In this document: in pieces, positions 25,288 through 33,599 of the stretch
Position numbering within the stretch: position 1 is the first letter of the stretch
Layout: every line of letters starts with the position of its first letter
From: an uncultured Bacilli bacterium
GTDB lineage: Bacteria; Bacillota_I; Bacilli_A; RFN20; CAG-826
Length of the DNA stretch: 57,382 nt
NCBI GenBank assembly: GCA_944358865.1
Contig: CALVRV010000006.1
Coordinates: 1-57,382, forward strand
Direction: 5' to 3'
The notes under the pieces: generated by a model
What the model saw: only the letters and a program-made list of their open reading frames with translations
Told to the model about the DNA's origin: nothing
Databases searched by the model: none
Translations under genes and position numbers: made by a program

Positions 25288-25361
25288 GCCCCATTAGTTA
25301 AATGGCATAACGGATCCATGGTAAGGATCTATTCGTAGTTCGATTCTGCGATGGGGCACCA
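25288..25361 (+). tRNA. tRNA-Thr (GGT)
   Basis: 74 nt, acceptor GCCCCAT/ATGGGGC, D stem GTTA/TAAC, anticodon stem GATCC/GGATC with loop ATGGTAA (U33, anticodon GGT), a short 4-nt variable loop, T stem with one G-U pair, CCA encoded. Confidence 0.9.
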
Positions 25362-25373
25362 ACATGTTAAAAT

Positions 25374-25394
25374 GATGCTTAGGCATCTTTTTTT
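25374..25394 (+). terminator. tRNA-Thr terminator
   Basis: GATGC/GCATC stem with TTAG loop followed by seven T. Confidence 0.85.
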
Positions 25395-25436
25395 AATTAT
25401 TAAAAAAACAAAATGAAAATTTTCTAGGATTAGTCG

Positions 25437-25453
25437 TTTTTTTTTTTTTTTTT
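25437..25453. repeat. 17-nt poly-T tract upstream of the WYL gene
   Basis: A run of 17 T ends one base before the TTGATG -35 element of the downstream promoter. Confidence 0.9.
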
Positions 25454-25454
25454 A

Positions 25455-25483
25455 TTGATGAAACAAGATTTATGACTTAAAAT
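25455..25483 (+). promoter_or_regulatory. Leaderless-type promoter of the WYL regulator
   Basis: TTGATG (25455-25460), 17-nt spacer, TAAAAT (25478-25483), 9 nt to the ATG; no Shine-Dalgarno. Confidence 0.65.
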
Positions 25484-25492
25484 ATCAATAAA

Positions 25493-26482
25493 ATGATAAT
25501 AACAAAAAAGCACACTCCATTACTTGTTTTAAAAATTTTGCAAGAATATAGTGATGAAAATCATTATCTTACACAAAATCAAATACTTGAGTTAATTAAA
25601 GAAAAATATCAAGTTGATTTAGAACGCAAATCTATCGGCGCGGCAATTAATTTTTTATTAAATTTTAATTACGATATTATAAAAGCTCCTCGAGGTGGAT
25701 ATGCGCTCATTTCGCGTCTTTTTGAAAATGAGGATATTAGATATATTAATGACGCTATTTTTTCTAGTAAATATATTGATTTAGAAAAATCTTATCAAAT
25801 CGTTGATAAAATTAATTCAACATTGTCAATTTATAAAAAGAAGGAAAATGGATACGTTTTGAAGGGTTTTGCTCTTAAAAACAATAATATAAATCATATT
25901 TTTGAAAATATTGAAATAATTAATCAAGCGATTGAAAGTAATAAAAAAATTACATTTCAATCAAAAATATATAATTTTGATGGAGAACTAATTTTAAAAA
26001 ATAATGGTGCAAGATATACAGTCTCACCTTATTTCATTATAAATAATCTGTGTAAATATTACTTACTTTATGATTACAACAAAGAGTCCAATATGTTTAA
26101 ATACCTTCGCGTTGATAATTTAGAAAACGTTGAAATTAGTAAAGAAGATGTAGAATTACCATCTATTTTTAAAACAAATGAAGAATCTGAGTCTGACAAA
26201 TTAATAAATAATATTAGCAATATATTTTTTCGTAATCTAATTTGTGCAAAAGTAGAAATACTATCTCCTAATTTTATCCAGCATATCGCTGATTATTTTT
26301 CTAAATATACAATTTCAAAAGAAGGCGATAGGTTATACGCGAATATTACTAGTGATGAAAACGCTATATTTAAATGGATTTTATATTATGGTGAAGAATT
26401 TCGTCTTGTTAGTCCTGAAAAGACATTAGAAAGAATAAAATTATACATAGAAAAACAAAGTCAAATTTATAAAATAAAGTAA
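25493..26482 (+). CDS. WYL-domain transcriptional regulator
   Basis: A 329-residue DNA-binding protein. The first ~75 residues form a winged helix-turn-helix (LTQNQILELIKEKYQVDLER, KSIGAAINFLLN and a wing ending in PRGGYALI). The middle has a WYL-type Sm-like fold (KKITFQSKIYNF, YTVSPYFIINNLCKYYLLYD, the YFIIN...YYLL part corresponding to the WYL motif), and the C-terminal WCX region ends in ILYYGEEFRLVSPEKTLERI. WYL regulators often sense nucleic-acid or nucleotide ligands. The gene is alone, behind a poly-T tract; its target is unknown. Confidence 0.85.
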   Translation: MIITKKHTPLLVLKILQEYSDENHYLTQNQILELIKEKYQVDLERKSIGAAINFLLNFNYDIIKAPRGGYALISRLFENEDIRYINDAIFSSKYIDLEKSYQIVDKINSTLSIYKKKENGYVLKGFALKNNNINHIFENIEIINQAIESNKKITFQSKIYNFDGELILKNNGARYTVSPYFIINNLCKYYLLYDYNKESNMFKYLRVDNLENVEISKEDVELPSIFKTNEESESDKLINNISNIFFRNLICAKVEILSPNFIQHIADYFSKYTISKEGDRLYANITSDENAIFKWILYYGEEFRLVSPEKTLERIKLYIEKQSQIYKIK

Positions 26483-26497
26483 AATTTTACTTTTTTT
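26476..26497 (+). terminator. Terminator overlapping the WYL gene stop
   Basis: The 9-bp palindrome AAAGTAAAATTTTACTTT includes the stop codon and runs into a T tract. AT-only arms make it weak. Confidence 0.5.
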
Positions 26498-26643
26498 AAA
26501 AAAATAGAGCAAATATGAATTCTTTTTTAAAAAACGATATGTTAATAGGTATAATTTATCTTCAAAATTTAACCATTTTGCAAAAAATATGAAAAAAAAT
26601 TAAAAATACCAATTTTTTTTGTTAAAAATCTAATTTGATTGTG

Positions 26644-26649
26644 TATAAT
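26644..26649 (+). promoter_or_regulatory. -10 element of a leaderless-type promoter
   Basis: Consensus TATAAT lies 7 nt before the ATG at 26657; TTGTTA is 19 nt upstream. No Shine-Dalgarno. Confidence 0.55.
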
Positions 26650-26656
26650 AATAAAT

Positions 26657-27874
26657 ATGAACTCAATAAATCGTGTCAACGGAATGAAAGTCGTTAAAAA
26701 ATGGAATCTTGGTTTGTTTATTAGTTGTTTTTTAATGCTCGGTGCTTGTGGCGGTTTAATTGCTGCTATGTATTTTTTACCATTATTTGGCGCTGATTTT
26801 CAAACATCATTAAATGGAAATCTAACTAATCATAACTATTTAATTTATACGACCGATTTTGTTTATTTTGTTTTGCAAGATTTTCTTGGCACAAATTCTA
26901 TTTCAAATGGATTTTGGGCTTTTAATTCTAGTGCAATGTGTACTTTGATTCCTCAAAATTTAGAAATAATTCGTTATATTTTGATAGATTTTATCTTTGG
27001 ATTAATCGCTATTTTAGTTTTATTTGCTCTAATAAGTGTAATAACATTTGTTTTTGGACTTTTATTTGGAGTAATTAAAGGTGGATGGAGAGCACCAAAA
27101 GTATTAACTTGGCTAAGTTTTTCATTTACATTTGTTTTAGCTCTAGTTTTTGTTACTTTAAAATTATTATTAATGTTTTTAGTTAATGGCGCTCCATATG
27201 GTAGCAGTGGATCTACTATTGCAAGTTATAATCTTAATATTTGGTATTTGGTAGGTTATTGTGGAGTTTTACTCGTCCTTGGAATTATTCAATCGATTAT
27301 TTATAATGTTTGCTTTAAAGATCGCATCTATATTAAAGATGCTAAACGTATATTAGAAGCTCAAAAACAAAAACAAGAAATGATGTCTCAACAAATGGGC
27401 TATGGCTATGCAATGCCAATGCCAATGATGGTTCCGGCTCCTAATTATCAAATGAATAATGTTCCACAAATGATAAATAATCAACCTGTTCGTCCAACTA
27501 GCAATCCAACTATTGTTACACAAGTCAAATATTCACCTGGTAAAGGTTTACCAGAACAACTATCTTCTATTGGTGGACATGCCTTTAGTCAAAATAGTAA
27601 TTTAGAGATTGCTATTATTCCTTTAGGAATTAAAGAAATTGGACCTAGTGCCTTTTCTAATTGCCCAAATTTAAAAGTTGTCTCTATTCCTACTAGTGTT
27701 ACAAAAATTGGATATAATGCTTTCTTTGGTTGCAAAAAATTAGCGCGTATCAATTATGGTGGACGCAAAAACGAATGGAAAAATATTGTTCGTGGTTCAA
27801 ACTGGCTTGCCAGCAGTGGCACTAGTGTTGTTGTTTGTGTCGATGGCGCTATCACGGTTAATCCTTATCATTAA
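26657..27874 (+). CDS. Four-TM membrane protein with a C-terminal LRR_5 domain
   Basis: A 405-residue protein. About four membrane helices fill residues 10-210 (LGLFISCFLMLGACGGLIAA; YILIDFIFGLIAILVLFALI; LSFSFTFVLALVFVTLKLLL; LVGYCGVLLVLGIIQSIIYN). A Gln/Met/Pro-rich linker (about 230-285) follows, then two to three LRR_5 units: LSSIGGHAFSQNSNL, IKEIGPSAFSNCPNL, VTKIGYNAFFGCKKL. LRR_5 units usually sit in secreted proteins such as the lipoprotein at 2178-3959; here they hang on a multi-helix anchor. An internal ATG (26684) is an alternative start. It overlaps ispD by 1 nt. Confidence 0.75.
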   Translation: MNSINRVNGMKVVKKWNLGLFISCFLMLGACGGLIAAMYFLPLFGADFQTSLNGNLTNHNYLIYTTDFVYFVLQDFLGTNSISNGFWAFNSSAMCTLIPQNLEIIRYILIDFIFGLIAILVLFALISVITFVFGLLFGVIKGGWRAPKVLTWLSFSFTFVLALVFVTLKLLLMFLVNGAPYGSSGSTIASYNLNIWYLVGYCGVLLVLGIIQSIIYNVCFKDRIYIKDAKRILEAQKQKQEMMSQQMGYGYAMPMPMMVPAPNYQMNNVPQMINNQPVRPTSNPTIVTQVKYSPGKGLPEQLSSIGGHAFSQNSNLEIAIIPLGIKEIGPSAFSNCPNLKVVSIPTSVTKIGYNAFFGCKKLARINYGGRKNEWKNIVRGSNWLASSGTSVVVCVDGAITVNPYH

Positions 27875-28563
27875 TGAATATTGCTGTTATACTCGCTGCA
27901 GGTAAAAGCGAAAGATTAAATTTAAATAAAAATAAGTGTTTTGTAAAAGTATGTAATCTATATGTTTATGAATATAGTTTAAATACTTTTTTTTCTAATT
28001 CTAACATTGATTTAATTATTTTAGTTGCCGATAAAGAAAATATTAAGTTAGTAAACAATGGAAAATATTCCAATAAACTTCATGTTATTGAAGGTGGAAA
28101 TAATCGTCAAGAAAGTGTTTTTCGTGCTTTAAATTATCTTTTAAAAAATAATCTAGCTCAAGATAACGACAATATTTTAATACATGATGGAGCAAGACCA
28201 CTTGTTAGTGATGAAATAATTAATAATAATATTTTCTTTTTAAAAAATCATGATTTTACTACAACTTGTCTTATGAGCGTTGATTCTTTAGTTCGGGTCA
28301 ATGAATATTTCACTACAAAAGTTGTAGATCGCGATGCTGTATTTTTAGAGCAGACTCCATTAGGTGGTAAATTTAAATTACTTTATAATATTCATAGTAA
28401 TTCAATAAATGAATTTGTCCTTGATACACACGATGATGTTTCTTTAATTTTGCGTTATGGCTATAAAGCATTTATGGTAAGAGGCAATAAAATGAATTTT
28501 AAAATTACTTATGAGGATGATTTAAAACTTTTTAGATTATATCTAAAAATTCTAAAAAAATAA
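27874..28563 (+). CDS. ispD: 2-C-methyl-D-erythritol 4-phosphate cytidylyltransferase
   Basis: A 229-residue nucleotidyltransferase of the MEP isoprenoid pathway that makes CDP-methylerythritol. Motifs: AVILAAGKSERL (CTP loop), the substrate-binding GGNNRQESVFRAL, ILIHDGARPLV and QTPLGGKF, with THDDVSLILRYGY near the end. It could instead be a TarI-type ribitol-phosphate cytidylyltransferase, which shares these motifs; no tar gene is adjacent. The start overlaps the stop of the membrane protein (TAATG). Confidence 0.85.
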   Translation: MNIAVILAAGKSERLNLNKNKCFVKVCNLYVYEYSLNTFFSNSNIDLIILVADKENIKLVNNGKYSNKLHVIEGGNNRQESVFRALNYLLKNNLAQDNDNILIHDGARPLVSDEIINNNIFFLKNHDFTTTCLMSVDSLVRVNEYFTTKVVDRDAVFLEQTPLGGKFKLLYNIHSNSINEFVLDTHDDVSLILRYGYKAFMVRGNKMNFKITYEDDLKLFRLYLKILKK

Positions 28564-28569
28564 TTTTTA

Positions 28570-28597
28570 TTGCAATAGTAAGGTTTTTTGATAAAAT
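28570..28597 (+). promoter_or_regulatory. Leaderless-type promoter of the first CBS gene
   Basis: TTGCAA (28570-28575), 16-nt spacer, TAAAAT (28592-28597), 9 nt to the ATG at 28607. Confidence 0.6.
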
Positions 28598-28606
28598 TTA
28601 AACGTT

Positions 28607-29755
28607 ATGTTAATACAACCACTTAGTGATTCTAGTATCGACCCTCTGTCTAGCCTGACTGATGTTAATCCAGGGGCTTTTGGAATGCCAGATTGGCTAA
28701 GCTGGACCATTATAGCAATTTTACTTCTTGTCAGCGCGTTATTTTCCGCTAGTGAAAACGCTTTTTCTAATTGCAATAAATATCATTTTAAAGTTCTTGC
28801 TGATCAAGGCAATCTTACTGCTAAAATTATTGTTCGATTAACAGAAAAATTTGAAGATACTCTTGTAAGTGTTCTTGTTGCTAATAATATTGTCCAAACC
28901 TTAATGTCAACAATAAGCGCTATTTTATTTTATAACATGTGTCGACAATGGGGCATACCAGAAGATTCACCAATTGAAGCTGTCTTATCAACTGTGGTTA
29001 TGGCCGCTTGTGTTTACATTATCAGCGATACATGTCCAAAAATTTTATCAAAATCAATTCCAAATCGTATGGCAGTAATTCTTGCGTGGCCTGATTTTAT
29101 TATTTCAATTATTTTATTTCCAATTATTCTTATTTTTAGAGGTATATTAAAACTTACCCATAAAATCTTTAAAATTAAAGATGAAAATATATTAACAAAA
29201 GAGGATATTTTAGAAAGTGTCGACGAAGCAATTTCTGATGAAAACATAAATAATGAAGAAGAACAACTTTTTGAAGAAAATGAAAAGAAAATTTTTAATC
29301 GCGCTTTTAATTTTGATACTATAACTATTAATCAAATTTTAACTAAAAAAGAAAATATTGTTTCTATTAATATTGACGATTTGACGGTTGAAAAACTAAA
29401 TGATTTTATCATGAAGCACAATTATTCACGTTATCCAGTTTATGATGGAGAATGTGATAATATCGTTGGAATTTTATCGATTAATACATATTTTAGCGAA
29501 TATGCAAGTGACCCACATCTTGATATTAGGAGTTGTTTAAGCGTTCCTTTATATGTTAATGATAATGATAAAATTGATGATATTTTAGATAAACTAAACC
29601 AAAAGAAAACTCATATCGCTTTAGTAAAAAATGATAAAGATAAACTAATTGGTATGGTTACAATGGAAGATATATTAGATGAATTAGTAAACACTAACGA
29701 TATAATTAGTTCCACCCAAAATAAAGGAGAAACAACAAATGATAGTAGCTTATAG
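28607..29755 (+). CDS. CNNM/CorC-family membrane protein with CBS domains (first of pair)
   Basis: A 382-residue protein of the HlyC/CorC (CNNM) family, linked to Mg2+ or other ion transport. The DUF21 transmembrane domain (about 25-185) carries SALFSASENAFSNCNKYHF, with the S-x-E-x-A signature, and the cytosolic part has two CBS motifs (about 240-365: NYSRYPVYDGECDNIVGIL and THIALVKNDKDKLIGMVTMEDILDELV). It lacks the extra C-terminal CorC_HlyC domain. It overlaps the next gene, a paralogue, by 17 nt. Confidence 0.88.
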   Translation: MLIQPLSDSSIDPLSSLTDVNPGAFGMPDWLSWTIIAILLLVSALFSASENAFSNCNKYHFKVLADQGNLTAKIIVRLTEKFEDTLVSVLVANNIVQTLMSTISAILFYNMCRQWGIPEDSPIEAVLSTVVMAACVYIISDTCPKILSKSIPNRMAVILAWPDFIISIILFPIILIFRGILKLTHKIFKIKDENILTKEDILESVDEAISDENINNEEEQLFEENEKKIFNRAFNFDTITINQILTKKENIVSINIDDLTVEKLNDFIMKHNYSRYPVYDGECDNIVGILSINTYFSEYASDPHLDIRSCLSVPLYVNDNDKIDDILDKLNQKKTHIALVKNDKDKLIGMVTMEDILDELVNTNDIISSTQNKGETTNDSSL

Positions 29756-31052
29756 TATTATCTTAGTTATCCTTTTGGTTGGATCTATCTTTTTTTCCAG
29801 CGCTGACATGGCTTATGGAAGTGCTAATTTAAATCGTTTAAAAAAAGATAAAGAACAACATCCAAAATCAAAAAATCGCGCTAGAGCTTTTAAACTTAGC
29901 AAAAATTATGATAAGACTATATCTACAATTTTATTATTTAACGATACAATTAATGCTGGTTTAGATTCTATTTCAACATTATTAGGTATTGCTATTGCTA
30001 TCCAATTTGGCTTTTCAGGTGATAGTTCTACTGCAGAAACATTTGGTCTTGTTGCCTCAATGTTAATGCTTGTACTTAAAATTATTTTTGGTGAAATCAT
30101 AGCTAAATCTGTCGGTAAAATTTATAACTATCGTATTGTTAATTGGTATTCGATGGCTATTAGTGTTTGTTATTATATTACTATTCCTATTACTTTTCTT
30201 GTTGGTGGTTTTGGTCAAATTGTAACTTATCCTGTTGTTCATAATGTTAAAGATATTCAAATTAAAGATGATGAAATTCATGAAATGATTGATGAAGGTG
30301 AAGAAAGTGGCGCTATCGATGAAGATAAAGCTGAACTTTTAAGAGGAACTTTAGATTTTACTACGACTGAAACTTATGAAATAATGACTCCACGCGCAAG
30401 AATATACGCTATTGATAAAAGTGATAAATTATCAGATATTTTAAAGGATGAGCGAACTTTTAAACATTCTCGTATACCAGTTTATGAAGATAACATCGAT
30501 AATATTATTGGTTATGTTAGAACTAAAGAATTAATTAGATTAAAATTAGAAAATCTTACTGAAGATATTTCAAATATTATTCAAAATATTAGTTTTTTTC
30601 CAAGAACGACAGAAATAAATGATGTTTATCAATACTTTAAATTAAATAAAAAACATATCGCTATAATTTTAGATGAATATGGAGGATGCGAAGGTTTAAT
30701 TACTTTAGAAGATATAGTTGAAGAAATTGTTGGAGAAATTTGGGATGAAACAGATGATCCTAATGAGCCTTACAGCGAAAGAAATGATGGGACATATATT
30801 GTCGATGGCGGCATGAATTTAGAAGATTTTTGCACTTTATTTGAATTAGATTATGATCAAATCGAAACAGAATATGTCACTATTGGTGGTTTTATTATCG
30901 AATTATTAGATGATAAATTTGCAAAATTAAATGACGTAGTTACTTATAAAAACTTAAAAATCAAAGTCATTGCCTTAGGCAAACATCATACAGTAAAAAA
31001 GCTTTTAGTAGAACCTTTACATGTAGATGAAAATCAAAACGAAAATGAATAA
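29739..31052 (+). CDS. CNNM/CorC-family membrane protein with CBS and CorC_HlyC domains (second of pair)
   Basis: A 437-residue paralogue of the preceding protein. The DUF21 domain starts FFSSADMAYGSANLNRL. CBS motifs are at about 235-345 (HSRIPVYEDNIDNIIGYVRT and KHIAIILDEYGGCEGLITLEDIVEEIVGEIWDE, split here for length). It ends in a CorC_HlyC transporter-associated domain (GTYIVDGGMNLEDFCTLF to the end). A heterodimer of the tandem paralogues is plausible. Its stop is just upstream of the rimP leader promoter. Confidence 0.88.
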   Translation: MIVAYSIILVILLVGSIFFSSADMAYGSANLNRLKKDKEQHPKSKNRARAFKLSKNYDKTISTILLFNDTINAGLDSISTLLGIAIAIQFGFSGDSSTAETFGLVASMLMLVLKIIFGEIIAKSVGKIYNYRIVNWYSMAISVCYYITIPITFLVGGFGQIVTYPVVHNVKDIQIKDDEIHEMIDEGEESGAIDEDKAELLRGTLDFTTTETYEIMTPRARIYAIDKSDKLSDILKDERTFKHSRIPVYEDNIDNIIGYVRTKELIRLKLENLTEDISNIIQNISFFPRTTEINDVYQYFKLNKKHIAIILDEYGGCEGLITLEDIVEEIVGEIWDETDDPNEPYSERNDGTYIVDGGMNLEDFCTLFELDYDQIETEYVTIGGFIIELLDDKFAKLNDVVTYKNLKIKVIALGKHHTVKKLLVEPLHVDENQNENE

Positions 31053-31059
31053 ATTCCAC

Positions 31060-31088
31060 TTGAAATAAATTAATTGTTAATATAAGAT
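31060..31088 (+). promoter_or_regulatory. rimP-nusA operon promoter
   Basis: TTGAAA (31060-31065), 17-nt spacer, TAAGAT (31083-31088); predicted start near 31095. Confidence 0.65.
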
Positions 31089-31094
31089 AATTGT

Positions 31095-31171
31095 CGTGGT
31101 TAATCCACAACTCTTAATCAAAACGAAAAAGAGTGGTCTTCGGGCCACTCTTTGCTTTAAAAGGAGGTATG
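31095..31171 (+). promoter_or_regulatory. Attenuator-like leader of the rimP-nusA-infB operon
   Basis: Four pairing segments: 1 GTGG (31096-31099), 2 CCAC-AA-CTCTT (31105-31115), 3 AAGAGTGG (31129-31136), 4 CCACTCTTT (31145-31153). Segments 3 and 4 form an 11-bp stem (31128-31138 with 31143-31153) capped by a C(TTCG)G tetraloop; segments 1 and 2 make a small hairpin; segments 2 and 3 can pair instead. The 3-4 hairpin ends 8-9 nt before the rimP Shine-Dalgarno. Confidence 0.6.
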
Positions 31172-31636
31172 ATGAATCTTGAAATTTTAAAAGAAAAAAC
31201 AAAAAGCAAATTAAATGAACTTGGTTATGATCTTTTTCAATTTAAGATGACTCATAATAAAGATGGGGCAACGCTATCGATTGTTATTGATAGTCTTAAT
31301 GATGATGAAATTTCTATGGATGATATCGTTTCTGTCAGCGATAAAATTAATCAATTATTCGATGAATTAGATTTAATTGATTATGAATATGTCTTAGATA
31401 TCTCTTCTGTCGGTGCAGAAAAAGAAATTTCTATTGATAAATTAGCAAAATATATCAATAAATATTTACGTGTTCATCTTAAAAATCCAATCGATGGTGA
31501 AAATATTTATTTTGGAGATTTGATCGAAGTAAATGATAATTCAATTACTATCTCATATCGTCAAAAAACACGACTAAAGAAAATCAATATAATGATTGAT
31601 AATATTTATAAAATTAATAAAGCTATTAAATTTTAA
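31172..31636 (+). CDS. rimP: Ribosome maturation factor RimP
   Basis: A 154-residue protein needed for 30S subunit maturation. It has the DSLNDDEISMDDIVSVSDKI block (family form D-x-x-x-G-I-x-x-x-D-C-x-x-x-S) and the Y-V-L-D-I-S-S-V-G-A-E motif, then an Sm-like C-terminal half. The start at 31172 is the second of two adjacent ATGs after AAGGAGG; the longer frame to 31133 reads through the leader hairpin and is not credible. First gene of the operon with nusA (11-nt gap). Confidence 0.92.
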   Translation: MNLEILKEKTKSKLNELGYDLFQFKMTHNKDGATLSIVIDSLNDDEISMDDIVSVSDKINQLFDELDLIDYEYVLDISSVGAEKEISIDKLAKYINKYLRVHLKNPIDGENIYFGDLIEVNDNSITISYRQKTRLKKINIMIDNIYKINKAIKF

Positions 31637-31647
31637 GGAGAATAAAA

Positions 31648-33336
31648 ATGGTTGATGAAAAACAATTTATTGAAGCGTTTAATGAACTAGAAATTAAATC
31701 TGGCATTAGTAAAGACGCTATATTAAACGCTTTAAAAGAAGCTCTTGATAAGGGTTTAAAAAAACAATTAGGTGGCGATGATGCTTATACTGAAGTTAAA
31801 ATTGATTCCGAAAATGGTAAAATTTCTTTATCACAATTAAAAAAAGTTGTCGCAGGTGAAGAAGAAGATGACTTTTTAGAAATCAATTTAGAAGATGCAA
31901 GAAAAAAATATCCAGATATTCAAGTTGGTGATTTTTATCGTATTGATTATAAATTAGATGATATTTTAAAAACATACGCACTTGTTGTAAAAAATGTTTT
32001 CAAACAAAAATTAAATGAAGCAGAAAAAGTTGCTTTATATGAAGCCTATAAAGATAAAATTGGAGAAATGATAACTGGTGTTGTTGATAAAGTTGAAGAA
32101 AGAGGATTGCAAGTAACTATTGCAAAAACTTCAATTTTTGTTCCACGTCGTGAATTAATAGGCGATGAAAAATTTTATCCAAAAGATGCGATTAAATTAT
32201 ATGTTTCTGGTGTTAAAGAAGATACAAAAGGAACTAAAATATCTGTTTCACGTTCTAATGAAGGATATTTAAAAAGAGTATTTGAAGAAGAAATACATGA
32301 AATATATGATGGCACAATAATTATTAAAGCTATTGCAAGAAAAGCAGGACAAAGAAGTAAAGTCGCTGTTTATTCAAATGACATTAATGTCGATCCAGCT
32401 GGTGCATGTATTGGCTCTAATGGAGCACGCATACAAAAAGTTGTCGCACAACTTGGAAATTCTAGCAGCAAAGAAAAAGTTGATGTTATCGAATATTGTA
32501 ATGATGATGCCTTATTTGTTATGGAATCTTTAAAACCTGCCGTAGTAGTGGGAATTGATATTAATAAAGAAAATAAGACCGCTACTGTAATTATTGCTGA
32601 TGGTAATTCTAATGTCGCTTTTGGCAAAAAGATGGTTAATAAAGAATTATCTGAACGTCTTACTGGTTATAAATTAACTTTAATTGAAGAAAGTGAAGCC
32701 AAAGAAAAACAAATTTCATATCAAAGTTATGAAGAAGTAGAACGTGCTTTTACCGATGCAAAACAAAAAGCAGTTGAAGAATTACTAGCGAAACAAGAAA
32801 AAGAAAATCATGAAAAAATTCTTCATAACACACAAGGTTATGTCGCACCAAATCAACGTCACTATGATGATACTATAAGCGAAGAAGAAAAAGAAATTTT
32901 AGAAGAAGTTGTCGATAAAGAAGAATTAACAACTGCTGTAGAAGAAGAAAAAGAACCTTCTACATTAAATGAAGAATTATCAACAAGTGAAGAAACAAAA
33001 GATGTTGCAAAACAAGAAGAAAACGAACTTGAAGATGAAAAAACAGCTGTTAAAACAACTACAACACTTGCTGATTTAGAAAAAGAATTAGCCTTAGAAT
33101 CACAAAAAGCTAAATCTAATCAATCAAAAGGCAAGAAAAAATCTAAAAAAGAAGAAGAAAATAGTGAAAATGTCGTTGTCAATAAAGTTGATCCTTCTCA
33201 AAGAATGTCTATCTACACTGATGAAGAATTAAAAGCTTTTGAAGAAGAAGAAGGAAACGAACTAAATCAAGATTACGAAGACGACGATTTTGACTACGAT
33301 GATTATGACGACTACTATGACGATGAAGGTAAATAA
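31648..33336 (+). CDS. nusA: Transcription termination/antitermination protein NusA, with long acidic tail
   Basis: A 562-residue NusA. N-terminal polymerase-binding domain about 1-125, S1 domain about 135-200 (GVVDKVEERGLQVTI), KH1/KH2 about 230-350 (VDPAGACIGSNGARIQKV; VIIADGNSNVAFGKKMVN). Typical Firmicutes NusA ends near residue 350-370; this one continues about 200 residues with a Glu/Lys/Ser-rich, probably disordered tail closing in an Asp/Tyr-rich DYDDYDDYYDDEGK. It overlaps the next gene by 14 nt. NusA could act on its own leader. Confidence 0.95.
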   Translation: MVDEKQFIEAFNELEIKSGISKDAILNALKEALDKGLKKQLGGDDAYTEVKIDSENGKISLSQLKKVVAGEEEDDFLEINLEDARKKYPDIQVGDFYRIDYKLDDILKTYALVVKNVFKQKLNEAEKVALYEAYKDKIGEMITGVVDKVEERGLQVTIAKTSIFVPRRELIGDEKFYPKDAIKLYVSGVKEDTKGTKISVSRSNEGYLKRVFEEEIHEIYDGTIIIKAIARKAGQRSKVAVYSNDINVDPAGACIGSNGARIQKVVAQLGNSSSKEKVDVIEYCNDDALFVMESLKPAVVVGIDINKENKTATVIIADGNSNVAFGKKMVNKELSERLTGYKLTLIEESEAKEKQISYQSYEEVERAFTDAKQKAVEELLAKQEKENHEKILHNTQGYVAPNQRHYDDTISEEEKEILEEVVDKEELTTAVEEEKEPSTLNEELSTSEETKDVAKQEENELEDEKTAVKTTTTLADLEKELALESQKAKSNQSKGKKKSKKEEENSENVVVNKVDPSQRMSIYTDEELKAFEEEEGNELNQDYEDDDFDYDDYDDYYDDEGK

Positions 33337-33595
33337 GAAAGAAATTTATCGTACATCCTTAGTGGATCATAAAATTTATCATAAAAAAGATTTGTTAAGA
33401 ATTGTTAAGACTAGACAAGGAGAAATTTTTGTTGATGTCGAGCAAAGCATCCTAGGAAGAGGCGCTTATATTTGCTATGATTTAAAAAAAGCATTAATAT
33501 TAAAAAGAAAGAAACTTTTAAATAAAGTTTTTAAAAAAGATGTAAGCGAACAAATTTATGATCAAATAATTGAAATTATTAAAGAAAGAGGGTGA
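33323..33595 (+). CDS. ylxR: YlxR-like protein (RnpM family), cysteine-poor form
   Basis: A 90-residue protein between nusA and infB, the normal ylxR place. The body matches YlxR: KKDLLRIVKTRQGEIFVDV and GRGAYICYDLKKAL. The usual N-terminal R-x-C-V-x-C segment is replaced by YRTSLVDHK, so the paired cysteines are absent. The ATG at 33323 inside the nusA end is the best start, giving a 14-nt overlap; no good Shine-Dalgarno is seen. In B. subtilis this protein (RnpM) modulates RNase P. The expected ylxQ (L7Ae-like) gene is missing between it and infB. Confidence 0.85.
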   Translation: MKVNKKEIYRTSLVDHKIYHKKDLLRIVKTRQGEIFVDVEQSILGRGAYICYDLKKALILKRKKLLNKVFKKDVSEQIYDQIIEIIKERG

Positions 33596-33599
33596 TTGT

